A stretch of DNA of 64,000 nt, taken from assembly GCA_017562135.1 (NCBI GenBank), contig QEYB01000255.1, positions 496,001-560,000 on the forward strand, given 5' to 3'. The notes below the pieces were generated by a model. The model was not told where the DNA came from. It worked only from the letters and a program-made list of their open reading frames with translations, and did no database searches. The stretch is from Dipylidium caninum (Eukaryota > Platyhelminthes > Cestoda > Cyclophyllidea > Dipylidiidae). Positions 1 to 12,500 of the stretch are shown piece by piece. The translations under genes and the position numbers were made by a program. Positions within the stretch are counted from its first letter, which is position 1; every line of letters begins with the position of its first letter.

Positions 1-305
1 TTTTTTGGAGCCTTTGTAGTACCGAATTCTACATTCTTAAATTTAGGCAATTATTTCATTGCTACTCGGTGGGCTCGCTTTTTTAAATTGTTAACATACC
101 TTTTTCTGCCTATCAATACCATTATTTACAAAATAACCGTCCGTCTTTTTTGCTTATTGGCCAAGTTCGGTGCACGCATTCAGTTTTAATATATTTAATT
201 TTTAGTCATAAATTCGTTAAGAGCACTAGTTAGTCCTTCTACTTCTTACTTGATTATGCTATCTGATTAAATGCTCACGGGTATTCTATGTTCATTCTTC
301 TTTAG

Positions 306-2256
306 CAAAAGACCAATGACACTGGTGATAATTGGTTGGAGGACGTAGATTGGGATGAAGTCCGTCGCAACGAACAAACTCGTGGAGTTAATGGGCGTAA
401 GGTGGCAGCAACAGCCATGGCCGAGGAGGAAGCGTTACCGGAGATGTCCGCAGAGCAGCAGACAGAGCTCTATCGTCATGCTGCCGCCTTCCTCAGGTCA
501 GGCGAGACTGTGTTACGCGCTCTCCGTCGTCTTGGTAAGATAAATTCCGCATCCCCTTCCTCCACCCATCGACGCAACTGGGTACGTCGCAAAGATGGCA
601 CGACTACTAATGCTACCAAGTCTCTCTCACCAGCTGATGCGTATGTTGTTAACTATTTGAATAGTCTCCTTTTATTGAATTGCGATTGTTAATTTTTAAG
701 GAATTATTTTTTCCTAACTTCTAATTGCAGGACTTGGTTGCACTCTTCATATTGATAACTTATTTAAATTTAGTTTTCATCCAACCATTTAGGCTTGTGA
801 ATCCATGATGAAACGACGTTATTAGTTTGCGAAAAGCAATGCATTGTTTAAATTTCCTCAGGTGGTGTAAAGCTGATCCTCTTATCCAAACCCCAAAATT
901 CTCATACTACCTGATTGAAACCGACAAAGCATGAATCTTTTTATATAATCAACAATTTAATAATATTCCCCCTTTTAACTGAGTTCGAAGATGATTAGCG
1001 GTTATTGAAATTATCGTGTTGCAGGTATTAAGTTGTGATTTGCGTGGTCCTAAATTTGCAGTTCCATCGGAGCATCACATCATTACTAAGTTTTATTTGT
1101 ATTTGTCGCCTTTTGAAAGCATTCTGATCTCCTTTAGCCTCTTCAAACTGTGGCTTTATTTTATTTTTCTGATGAAATTATGGGATAGAATGGGCCTAAG
1201 AACTCTTACGTAATCTCAATTGGCCATAATATTTCTGATTTATCACTAAGATTGGGGCGTTTAGAATATGGCATGGTGTATGGTCGCGAACTATTCTTTA
1301 TTCAAAATTTCTTGAATTCATCTCAAATTCTTATGAATTTTACTATTGTATCCATCCTTGTGAACTCCCCTGCTCAAGTTTGAAGTCAATCCAGAAATAT
1401 TGTCTTTATTCAAACTTCCGATCTTTTTTGTCGAACAGCGCTAACGCTGAAGCGTTCGCGAAGCTTACGGAATTGGCTAATGACCTCCTGGGCACGGGAG
1501 ATTTTGACATCTACCAGAAAACTAAAGAAATTATTGAAGATCTCGTTGTTTCTCGAACAAAGAACAAGGAACGAGAACTGGATGCTCTTGGAGCTGCCCT
1601 AGACGAGGAGGCGGGTATTGAATCGACAGGTATGTTCCAGCAAAATTCTTTTGCTTCAAAGCAAGGGTTATGCCTTATCCCTTTGTTATGTTTATCGAGG
1701 CAAACTATGTTGAGGAAAACTGAAACTGTTAACTCTTTCAAGACACTTTTTTTCTAATTATGTGTATCATGACTTCTTACCATTTCGGAAAGACTATATA
1801 CCATAGTAAATTCCATAATTACTTGTATTGTAAATGTCTTTCTTTAAACTGTTGTACTTTGGGTGTTATACCTTCGCTTCGATTTGTCTTTAAGAACATT
1901 AATTATTTTCACTATTTAACTGTTTTCATAAGGCCATATGCTTGAAGTCTAACCTGTCAAAGATGAAGTTTTACATCTAACCGACAAAGTTCCTTTAATT
2001 ATCGTGTCATGAAGATGGCGATGGTGCTGAAATAGGGCAGAGAGGAATTGCTCCGATGACGAAGTGGCTGGTAAAGCGAGCCAAGACGGTGGAGGCGGAC
2101 GCTCAAATCGAAGGTCCTTTCGAAGAGTCTGTTTTGCGAGGGTGGCTTAACTCGACTTCTTCGGCAAATATCTTCGTCAAGCGTCAGGACGTGAAAGAAG
2201 ATTTCCGCCTTCTTACTTCTATCGATTTTGACCAGCTTAAATCCCTTTCTGTCTGA
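306..2256 (+). CDS. CD2BP2: CD2BP2-like GYF-domain protein, 5' end missing
   Basis: This matches the CD2 tail-binding protein 2 / U5-52K family, a U5 snRNP assembly factor whose GYF domain binds proline-rich tails. Exons: 306-640, 1439-1629, 2015-2256 (acceptor 2014; an in-frame alternative acceptor lies at 2036). Phases 2, 1 and the stop TGA at 2254-2256 close exactly. Seen in order: a DNWLEDVDW motif like the SWLDNIDW element of the family; VLRALRRLG; a helical segment (FAKLTELANDLL, then DIYQKT); and a C-terminal GYF-like domain with EGPFEESVLRGW and a final SIDFDQL, comparable to the RIDFDLY end of the human protein. The GYF aromatic core looks weakly conserved. An acceptor at 304-305 implies at least one upstream exon outside or in the first 300 bases, so the start is not seen. 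Family call firm, GYF function inferred. Confidence 0.8.
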
Positions 2257-2620
2257 GAGACATCTTATTCCCCTAGTCTTGCAACACTTCAACTTTTGTA
2301 AATATTTAAATAAATGTTATTATGTTTACTGTCGGAATCGTTTGCTAATAATGACCACTTTGGTGAAGTTACTTTTTATTGAAATAGGAGTGCAATGGAA
2401 GAAAAGCTCTTAATCTGGATGTGTCGACTCGTTAAAATTGTCTGGAAAGCCCTGTCTCTATTACTACTTGAGTTATAGAATCGCAATATTCGAGGTGGGC
2501 CTCCAAGACGCCCTAAAAGGGCTAGTTTTCAATAGCTTGGCTTCACATTGCGATGTATGCGGTGGGTCGTTTCATGCTAAAATTTATTAAAATGGGAGAT
2601 GTAACCAAAAAAACACGGGT
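2257..2620. other. Intergenic, convergent 3' ends
   Basis: About 360 AT-rich bases between the CD2BP2-like stop and the stop of the oppositely oriented RPA2-like gene. I see no coding exon here; it should hold both 3' untranslated regions. Confidence 0.5.
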
Positions 2621-3504
2621 TTAGTTATGTGATAGTGCATGGGCAATAACATTGTCCGAGTGCATTTGAAAGATTTCCAGGAGTTGCAGATCCACTTCAT
2701 CGCACGGTGTTATCGAGTAACATCTGAAGACGGCTCGATGCGCAGAAAATTTCCCAATACATCTTAAAAATAAAGTTGACAACTCATGAACAAAATGTGA
2801 TTTCTGCTTTGAACAACTTTGTATAATGTTTGTGTAAACGTAATTGTAGTTGACACGACCTCGCAAATGATAACTTGATATAGAATTTCGGGTACATGAA
2901 GGAGTGGCTATCTAGTAGTATAATATAAGTAATAAGGAAACTTTGCTTGAAATTAGGTAACATCAGTCATTCTCGGAATAAAACATACCTACCTATAAAT
3001 TCTGCCATAACAGATAACCGGACAGATATCGTCTACATCATCAAACTGACATCTCAGCTGTACCCCGTGAACACGATCACCCTGTTCTTCGAGGATAAAT
3101 GTGACGCTCCCACAATCAAAAGTTTCTTCATTTTTGACGATTTTTCCCACAATCTCAAGGAGATATGGGAATGCATCTAACTTATTTAACGCAGTTGTGA
3201 GACCGCGAACACGCCGTAGCGGTACTGAAAACACACGCAAGCTAACGTTAGCAGTTTCTAAATGATTTGTCTTTGTGTTATCTCCGCAGGAAGTTTGTCT
3301 TGTATATGTTTGGTTACTAGCCAAGTCATGCTCTTTTATGAATGAGGACTTAAATCCGCATAGAGTATCAGGGAAATGGCGAAGGGATTCCGTGTTTATT
3401 ATTGGGCTATCTTCTGGGTAATCCGACAGTTTTCCCGGATGTTTAGAAAGAGAGGGTACAGAAAAAGGTGTTCGAACTTCAGAAGGATTGCAAAGCGAGA
3501 ACAT
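2621..3504 (-). CDS. RPA2-like OB-fold protein
   Basis: Two exons on the minus strand, 3504-2993 and 2762-2621, joined in phase 2, give 217 codons plus TAA. The intron has GT at 2992-2991 and AG at 2764-2763. The N-terminal ~110 residues are polar and low in recognisable motifs. The last ~100 look like an OB fold of the RPA32 type: LLEIVGKIVKNEE, then GSVTFILEEQGD, VICYGRIYR, and FRCYSITPCDEV followed by LEIFQMH, which parallels the VAFKI...NEITxHxLEVxxAH end of the RPA32 DNA-binding domain D. Replication protein A binds single-stranded DNA in replication and repair. Oddities: an N-terminal region longer than usual and no C-terminal winged helix. Another OB-fold protein (for example a meiosis-specific RPA relative) is possible. 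Confidence 0.55.
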
Positions 3505-4593
3505 ATATGATGTTAGCTGAGATTAAGGCCTGCGTTGTGATTGTTGATCGTCGACTTGTTTTCCCCTTGAAACCGGAATAGAAACGATATAAATTTCACT
3601 ATCAACACCAATAAGCCTTATCGCGCAGAAGTTTTAAAAGGTTTTGCGCTAAAAATTCCGACAAGGCCGTCTTGAAATGGATAGACTTCATCGTCAGGCT
3701 ATACACTAAATACGTGTGAAATTCCAAAAAAGCAAAACAAGGAAAACAAAACATGCAACGGTAATATAAAAAGTTCTCGAATACAAAGAACAAGACATAG
3801 GATCATCAGTTATTTAAAATATTGAGTCAATCTTAAAAGACACGTGTTCTAGGAATTAGGCCACACACGTTAACACAATAAAGTTTCAAAACACGCGCAA
3901 AGCGTAAAATCATAATGTCGAAAGGCCGAATGGGAACAAATTCAGAGTAAGTGTAAACAGACTACTCTCCGTCCCTGCATTGTATAAATATTATTAAGCT
4001 TTGGTCGACCAAAGCAAGACCTTTGCCTGAAATGAGGAAAATAAAACACAGATAACTAAAAGAAAGCAAAATGCGAGTTGTATAAATTAAGTAAGAACTG
4101 CTCATATAAAGAGCTTGGTTTGGCAAATCACATACTTGCGTTCCATTCCGCCACTACATTTGTATAGCCTTCTTAGCACAAATACTGCGTTACAATGGGC
4201 TGGGGTTAAAATAACATACATTTGCCAAATGGTTGTCTTCTGGTGTTAGAAACAAAAGGGTTACAATAGGCTTCATATCATGCCGCCGTGCCCCTTCTTG
4301 ATATCACTAAATGCATTCTCCGTCGCAAATGATACACCTTTCAACCACTTCTCAGATCTCACTCGAATTGAGTTTTATTGGCGGCACCCGCAGGTGAGAT
4401 CTCCATTGTATATCCTCTAGTGGTAATGTAATGTGTTACAAAAATATGTAACCTTAACCTTTTATAGATATTCATCTTGCCATTTTATTTCGTTTTTTTA
4501 CATCTTGTTGAAGCATATGAATTGCATTCGTAATAGCACTTACACAGGTTTTCTGGATTTTACGTGTTTAGTTTTATTTGCCACTCTCTTTAG
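3505..4593. other. AT-rich gap, possible CDK2AP1 5' exons
   Basis: No exon I can defend. An ATG at about 3915 followed 30 bases later by GAGTAAGT could be a short first coding exon of the downstream CDK2AP1-like gene, but its phase does not match the acceptor at 4593, so an extra exon would be needed. The stretch before 4593 is T-rich, as expected for an intron end. Confidence 0.35.
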
Positions 4594-4880
4594 ATTCCGG
4601 TGGCGCTTCCTTTGGATTTGTCTCCCCACGGCACTTTGTCGCTATTATGGCCGTGCAACCCAACCCCAGCATACAGATAGTTCCGAGTCAACAGGTCTGC
4701 GTTGACGGCTTGACCAAATATGCACATCTATTACAAGTAATTGATGAAATGGGACGTGATATAAAACCCACTTATGTAAATAACAAGAACGCTGCCGAAA
4801 GGCTGAAGAAGAACATCCATTCCGCCCGCATTCTAGTCCGCGATTGTGTTGCAGAATTGGAAAGGGTTATGAAAAGTTGA
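4594..4880 (+). CDS. CDK2AP1: CDK2AP1/DOC-1-like protein, last exon
   Basis: The exon starts after CTCTTTAG at 4593 and ends in TGA at 4878-4880. Its C-terminal 55 residues match the CDK2AP/DOC-1 domain closely: TKYAHLLQVIDEMG, IKPTYVNNKNAAERLKK, ARILVRDCVAELER. In animals DOC-1 proteins bind CDK2 and are subunits of the NuRD chromatin complex. The part before the domain (about 40 residues) is unconserved and polar. An in-frame ATG inside the exon (4648) could serve as start, but the acceptor-like 5' edge suggests one or more upstream exons. Identity of the C-terminal domain is clear; the start is not settled. Confidence 0.85.
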
Positions 4881-5317
4881 TTGTATGCCACGGATCACGA
4901 AACCCTTGCGTCGAGAAGGTGATTATACTTACCAACTTTACTGCAATCTGATCCAGTTTTCTTATGTTCATAATTATTCACGAAGTCTCAGGCTTAGCAA
5001 TAAATCACACTAATAAACCTCACATCCTGTATTCTGTGCACCTGAACAAGTGACTTCACGTTCGTTACTGGTGTACCTCTCCCCGCATATGCGACTCAGC
5101 TCTTTCTAGTCTAGGCGTTACGCGAAAATTGATTGCACCTCCCGTTCCTCACGTGACGACCATCGGTGGTACACTCCTCCGACCGAAGCTTTTTAGCAGC
5201 GGACACTTAAAAATGCACGTGGTTCTCGCGGTATCTGGCGCTTTATTCACATATATTACAATAAGCAGGCGGAATATTTACAATTTCAATGATGCGCACG
5301 TTATATGTACAAGGGGT
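4881..5317. other. Intergenic, convergent 3' ends
   Basis: Between the CDK2AP1-like stop and the JADE-like stop. Contains AATAAA-type hexamers on the plus strand (around 5000), consistent with a polyadenylation region. No coding signal seen. Confidence 0.45.
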
Positions 5318-8216
5318 TTAGGATAGACTGTCAGAAGACATGTCGAGGATTCTTTCGGTATCGTTATGACCGTGCAACGCCGCGGTCGGCTGTAAATCGC
5401 CGTTTGTTTGAACTGCGATAAGGGCTTTACGCGGTCGCCCACGCCTCCGTACCGGAAGTGACATAAGTTCATTGATCTTTGGCGACCTACAACTTATTGT
5501 CCCTGTCTGACTCTCATTTAACGACCTTTGCCTTGGTCTACCCCTTCGTTTTGAAAATGACGCCCGTAGTCGTGCCAGTATAAAGGGCTCTACAACAAGC
5601 TGGTCAGGGGGGAGACTATCTACCACTGGATTGCCCGTCATTATGTAACCAACTGGTTTCACTTCCGATTCAGCTGTTTTCAACTCTCTGTTATCGACAT
5701 TATTTGGTTCCGAGTAATCCATGTTATCATACACTGAGGACCCAATGTGCGCCGTGGCTATAATTTCATCAGCACAGGCCGTTACGGGGTCTTTAACAAC
5801 GGTGCCGAGTTGGACGTGGGATATGCTCTTCATCGTTCGTACTAGACTGGTCTTCTTCTTTTCACGATTTAGTACCATGTCGCAAATGAGACGGGCCCGA
5901 TCGAGGCTCAGACGAACATCTTTGCATCGTTCAACAACTTCATCAGAGCCAATAGGTAGGTCAGTGGCGGAGGGTAGGGGCTCTGTTAACCAACGCAGAG
6001 GTGGTTCCATTACGAGTGGCTTATTAAAGTTGTTGCGCCGCTTGAGACGCCAATAGGTTAGCAGTCGCTCAACAATCTCGAGAGGCACCTGGTGATTCTG
6101 ATCAGAAGTAGTGCCACTGAACTTTTTCAAGCCCCGATGATGTGACCAAAGGTGTAGTAATGCAACCACATCTCCGGAAGTCACATGCTGGTGGAAGTTG
6201 GAGATAGGATCATTCGCCCTAAAATGTATAGCTTCTGTATAAGTCCAAGTACATGGATATAACATAGCTCTTGTGTAAGAGGTGGTACATTCAGAAAGCA
6301 AAAAAGTAAATGCTAATTTGTTAGAGGAGCAAAACTTTAAAAGGTGCCCTAACCAAGCACAAGGACAAATTTCTTTGTTCACGTTATACAGTTAAAAATG
6401 GCTATAAAGTGCATGTCCTTTCAAAGTGCCTGAATCACCACTAATACTTAAGCCGATTCAGTATGTTGACAGCAGGGATTTACTTATCAAACGCGTGACT
6501 ATGACCCAAATTTCAAAAACGTTACAGATATAGTCGATATTGAAAAATACTTTTCCTAATAGGTCGAGTGAAAAGCAACATGATACATAACCGGCAAAAT
6601 GAGCAAGTTTACTTCCGAGTCCAATGGCAAAACTAACCGTTCAGGATTTGGTACAGATTTGATTTGTGATGCATCACTTTTAACAGGTGACGGAATAGTA
6701 AGCGGAGTCGGGTTCACGCCCGATGCAGAGGAGATGTTAGAAGTGGGATCGGTATCCGCTGCTTGAACAGTCCTTTTCAGTGATCGCAACTGCGCTAATC
6801 GTGATTGATATTCCTTGCTACTATGTTTCGGACAGTGTCCCTAACAAAGTCGAACAAACATTAAAAAATCACAAGGCTTGCTAAAGTAAATTGCAAAGTA
6901 AATTACCTACTTAAGTCAGAAGAAAAAAGTAGTGTACAAGGCAAAATAGTCAAAACTAATAATGACTCACCAAAAGGCGAACATCATAGCCATTGAGCTC
7001 TTGTATCATAGCCATATTATGCTGAAAAGCACAAGTCACATGGAAAGCCACTTTACATGTCTTTACAGAACACTGAATGGGAGCGCCGTAATGTATTTTA
7101 CAAAGTACGCAGAGCAGGTTTTTTCTTGCCTGCGGTACACCACCAATATTAGTAATAGGTTCCATCAAGTCGACGTCTTGAAATGACACTTCGGGAACCC
7201 ATAGCGCACAACTCACATGGCACCATGACTTGTAATCGCTAAACAAGAATATGGTTAGTATAACAATCAAGCATGTAAATTAAAAGACGGTAAATAACCC
7301 ACTCCACTAGTTTCATCGCACCGCCCCTATTCGGGCAGAGTGCACACCGGGCGGATGAATGAGCATCCATTTCGCAAAGCCGACAGTGCCAAGAACCATC
7401 GGGTAAAATTGGGATTCCATAGCAGGCTTGGTGTACACATAGGTTGCATTTGTCACAGAAAACTAACTCATTTCCATCTTCCCCATTGTACTAGAAAGAT
7501 ATTTTCAAAGGACACAACATACAGATTGGCAAACGTCACATTTGGCGTCCTCATCATACTCAAGGTTTTTGATACCTTCATCTGTAAGGGCATTGAGACG
7601 GGTTTTGACGAAACAAATTTGTTCAGCTGCTTCCAAAACATCTTCGAGCATCCAGTCATGAATTTTTTCTTGTTGAAGGCGGACCCGATCTTCATTCACA
7701 GTAGCCATCCAAGCTTGGTCAAGATCATCTAGGTTATAAGCAGGTGTGGCTATTATGCCTTTCTTTGAAACATGATGGACATTTGGGTCGTAGTGTCCAT
7801 CACGGAAACAACGTATGAGTTTGTCGGGGCTGAAAGTATCAATGAAACGTTTGACTTACAGAGGAAAAGAATTTATTCTTCTCTTAACGACTGGAAGATC
7901 AGCTTTTCTATAAAAATGCATTTTTGTGAAAGGAAAGCATACTTGGGAGAAGAGTACTTTGCGGAATGCATTCCTGAGGCCACTTGAACGCCATCTTTGA
8001 GCCAATCCGGACGCCACACATTCGTAATTTTTATAAGCTTGCTACGTTCAAATTGGTCATTACTTGCCACCAGCATCAAAGATATCGGGCGACGATCAAA
8101 GCACTGAAAATACAAGAAGGGAAACAAATTACCTCCGATAGGCCTCCATCAGGACTTGTTCCATCTTTCCTTGTGAAATCGGAAAGTAAAGCGTGCACCT
8201 CATCAACTTTTCTCAT
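5318..8216 (-). CDS. JADE-family PHD-finger protein with AT-hooks
   Basis: Seven minus-strand exons: 8216-8133, 8103-7943, 7829-7523, 7490-7303, 7238-6971, 6840-6638, 6218-5318. They total 2112 nt and close in frame (703 residues), stop TAA at 5320-5318. JADE proteins are scaffold subunits of HBO1 histone acetyltransferase complexes. Order: [12 protein letters not shown] (about residues 58-69, as in JADE); [10 protein letters not shown]; first PHD finger beginning [13 protein letters not shown], with [15 protein letters not shown]; zinc knuckle and extended PHD with [21 protein letters not shown] and AFHVTCAF (to about 335); a conserved [14 protein letters not shown] block near 460 followed by a basic helix; and two AT-hook cores ([17 protein letters not shown]) near 625 and 660. 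Two introns are tiny: 29 nt (8104-8132) and 32 nt (7491-7522). BRPF is the main alternative; the order of blocks favours JADE. Confidence 0.85.
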
Positions 8217-9562
8217 TTAGCTTAACTTAGGAAAGTGCAATGCAAAACATCCAACTTGACAATACACTGGATAAAGCACAACAAACTCATTCGTTTCAAA
8301 AGCCGACCAGACGAAGTGATTAATATAAACAAACCAAAAATTCAATTTTTCTGATTGCCTAATATTGCAACATTGAGTAAACGATCGCTCCACTTTTTCC
8401 ACTGCATAAATTAAATGCATATTTTAAAACACGTCGCCTGGCGCTATCGAGCATCATTACGTATATTACCCATAACCGTAGCAAAAACCGACGTATAGAA
8501 AACTATACTAACCTTTATTGTCTCATACTTCTGCGTCTTATTTGAGGAAACAAGTTCTTTAGTGCTTTGTAGAACTAAAATTAACATTTGACCAAATATG
8601 ATCTTTTGCCATACATTTTGCCTTTTCTTTAATGTGGTCTGCGTTACAGACTTACGACAATTTAAAAAATATTAAACCGTATTGAGCATATTCTGGTGAT
8701 AAGCAGGCGATCAATCCTGCTGGTGACACATTTTACATACAACAACATGCAAATTCCAGCAATATGAAGCAATAACTTTCAAAACCACCGCCTTACCTGA
8801 TTTAGAGCGCTTTAATTTTCCGATTCATGGATTTCTATTTACCCATGTGTTGGTAGAGGAAGTTTCTCGTAGGCTCAACCCCGTTTTGTCAATTTTGTGT
8901 GGTTGATGCGCTTTGAGGGCGTTTCGGACACCCATTTTTAATGTAATTTTATCATGTCATTACTATTCTTACCACTAACTGTGACATTAATTTTCCAACA
9001 TGGTTCACAGAACCATACATTCAAATGATAATTCTATCGACGAATTCCCAATAACCTGTTTAAGTGCAAAATGTATTCTCATTGTAATACTTATTGCCAT
9101 TGAGGTTTGAATGAGTGTTCGAAACTTACGCTGCAGATGAAAAAGTTGAAGTCGACCTTGCCCCAAGTATTTGACTTTTGTTATAGTTACCTACTTGACT
9201 TCTTGAGCACGATCATAAGCTAAGTAAACTTATGAAAATATTGATGAAAATATTGATGAAATGTTCGCTCCGAGTGATAGGGACACCAAAATGTAATTCA
9301 TCTTGTTTTTCGACACCATATCCTAAATTTTTGTTTAATTAGAAATCCAAATCTGATCGACAGTAAAATGTGAGGTCATCTGTTTTACTGTAAACATACA
9401 AATCGTAGAGCAGAAACTCCCATTGTCGAACAGATAAGGAGATATCCAATCCCCCTTATGAAAAATGAGACGGTTATTCGTGTTGGGAGTTCGATATACG
9501 TTTAATAGGTCCGAGGATTTTGTTCACCATTTTTCATAAAAAAAGTCGATTGTGAAGAAATA
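8217..9562. other. Divergent intergenic region
   Basis: About 1.35 kb of AT-rich DNA separating the JADE-like gene (minus) from the hexokinase-like gene (plus). Both start codons face it, so it should contain both promoters. I see no coding exon. A short 12-base unit (GATGAAAATATT) is repeated around 9234-9262. Confidence 0.5.
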
Positions 9563-12500
9563 ATGGCAGCGTTAAATTCGGAAATTACAAAATCTCTAAA
9601 CAATGTTGATAAAACCAAAGTCGACCTGCCTATGTTGAACACACATGTTTCAAGAATTGCAAACGGTTTCGGTTAGTTAATGACTAGTAACAGGCCCCAA
9701 ATATTTAGAAAAGGGGCGCTATTTGGCAGTCGATTTCCTCGGAACGGAGCACCGATTAGCCATTGTCACGTTTAGATCACGTTCTTATCATCCTCTCGTG
9801 GACATGGTCGCATTCAGACTGCCAATCCATTACAGTAACTCTTCGTTTGACGAAGTAATGCGAAATTTACATAATGTGGCCTAAGTTATTTGAGTATTTA
9901 GCAACTACTGTTGAGGAATTTCTTACAAGTAGAGGTTTGGCACATAAACCAATTCGAGCCTGTTTGAGCCTTCCTTTCGCAATAAACAATTCCGCGCTAG
10001 ACGCGGGTCAGTTACTTTTCGTTTCTAAAGGCTTCAATTTTCGTCTACGAAATCGAACAGAAATACTCAGTGCTTTTCAAAAGAAATTGGACAAGAGAGT
10101 AGATTCATCAACAACTTACTTAACGATTGTTCTTTCTAGTCTTTGAGCGTGAAATGCGTTGCTCTCGTCAATGATACCATTTCCGTCCTCGAGGCCTGTG
10201 CTGTTGATGAAGTAGATTGTGTAGCTTCCTTCATTTTAAGTAAGTCGTTTGATGGCACGTTCCCTATAAGAGTAACTGTGGGTCCAACCAAATTTTCTTC
10301 CCACCAACATGTAAGTTAAAACAATGGGTTGCATGGACGTCATAAGAATTTGTTCGTCTGTAGGGACAATTCATGTTGTTAGGATTTTTGATATACTGAT
10401 TTACAGCTGTTTTAGCTCCTATCACTAATTGTTAAGTAGTTAATCGGAGGTAATTCATACAGTTAGTAAAATATTTATTCCTGACTGATAGATTCCGGTG
10501 TAAACGCCGCCTACGAGGAGAAAATTTCTAACATCCGACGCGAAGAAACCTTTGATGAAGACGCCAAGACCGTGTTGATAAACATGGAGCTCGGGGGATT
10601 CGGCGATGGAGGCTGTTTAAAACGCTTTGTGACAGAGTTCGACAAAAGGCTCGATCGAATCTCATCAGCTCCAGGTTATCGAACGTATGTTACCAACTTC
10701 TCGTTAAGGTCCACAAATTTGCCTACGTGCTACAAATCCATACATGAGCATTTGTGCACTATAATATTTTTGTCTGCTTTTAATTGAAGGCTCTCTTTAT
10801 GCCCTGGAAAATCTTGAAAAGAAAGGCAGACAAAATACTCTAAAGTTATCCTTGTACATTCATCTTTTGTTACCAGCGTTGAGGGTAGGCACTGAAAAGG
10901 TGGGAAGTTGTAACAAGGTGGTCGCGTTATTTCGTTCTCCCTCAGTTAGAGGTTTCTTCAAGAAGGATTGTGGCCACAAACGCGATATTAACTCACTCCA
11001 CATTGACGTCGAATGCTAACGTCTCTTCGATGTGCCCAAATGACATGCTGATAGCAATAAAACGAACTTTTTCTTTGGTGCGAGTACCTTGTGCACATTC
11101 TATTTTGTAACACAAACCGTTTGATGCACGGTTGAGGGCAACCGGTTTCGGAAGTTCTATAAAGCAGGCGATTCCACTTTGTGTATCGTGGGAAGTGATG
11201 CCCTTGCTAATCTAGTTCTTCTGAAGTTTTTTTTACAATTCTTCCAATTTATGTGTCACGTACTCTTGAATTATTTTTGAATAGTGATTGTACGCTATTT
11301 GTGCGATGAAAAGGCAGGCTTTAATTATCAAGTGGCATAATATAATTTGGTGTTGATCGCTTCAGTTGACACGGTCCCGAATTTTCGATGTGCTAACCAC
11401 ACGTGGCCTGACTTTCCAGTCGCCTTCGTGCGAGAAGTGTAAATCCATTCGGCTTTAAATGACCTCTTGAAAGGCGAGAGACAATTACGAACGCTGCGAG
11501 CGACCATCAGGCAGAGAAACGGGAAGGACATCTGTGACCAAATGCGGCTTCAGATGTTATTTTAACCGTTTTTTCCAACTTTTACGCGAAATGTTCTGCG
11601 CTTTGCGCTGTTCAGTCCACTTTAAGATACCCAAAAATTAAAGTTAATGTTTGTAGGGGGTTAATTGACCAAGATACGCGGATCCCGATTACTATTTAGT
11701 AGTAGTCAAAAACAAATTATTACTTAGTTGTGCACACAACTGACCTTCTTTAATTTTTGAAAAGCGCAACGATACAAAAGTTGGCATCATTTAAAGCAAT
11801 GGAGACTTCTTATGGCCTTGACAGGTGCAAAATACCTGTGTGCTGCGTTGGATGACGTCGTGCGAAATGGCGGAATGCGAACGAGAATGCATGTCAGTGT
11901 GAAATGCGCTTGACAGCTACCATCGTGGTCTGTGTAAACAGGCTCGTCGCATAGTTAATAGGGGAAACAGGGCTGAGTGGAATGAGACACCCACCAACAA
12001 CAACGCTCTCTAACCACCCATTTCGTCTGTTCCGCAGATTCGAGAGGTTCGTCGGGGGGAGAATACCTGGGCGAATTGGTTCGTCAAGTGCTCAAGTTAC
12101 TCACAGACAGAGGCCAACTCTTCGGCGGGGTTTGGCCGGCCTCACTCCGAAACTTTAGAAGCTTTCCATCAAGCTTCCTCTGTGAAATTGACCGTGATCC
12201 GCCTCACCTTTTCTACAGCACAGAATTTTTGCTGCGAGAAGATCTAAAAATCCACAACCTCACTCCTGATGACATCCAAATCGTCCGTTACGTATGCAGC
12301 GCCGTCACGTATCGTTCTGCCTGTCTTTCGGCTGCCGGTATATCACTTGCCATGTCGTTTTTTTCCCCAATTAGATATTACCTCTTTTCGGGGAGCTGAC
12401 GATTTTAACCATTTGTGCCCTCAAAATTAGCGATTGTCTTAACAACACATGAGGTTAGATGCCATAAAATGTGGTGTAACCTACTAAATGCAGGGACGAA

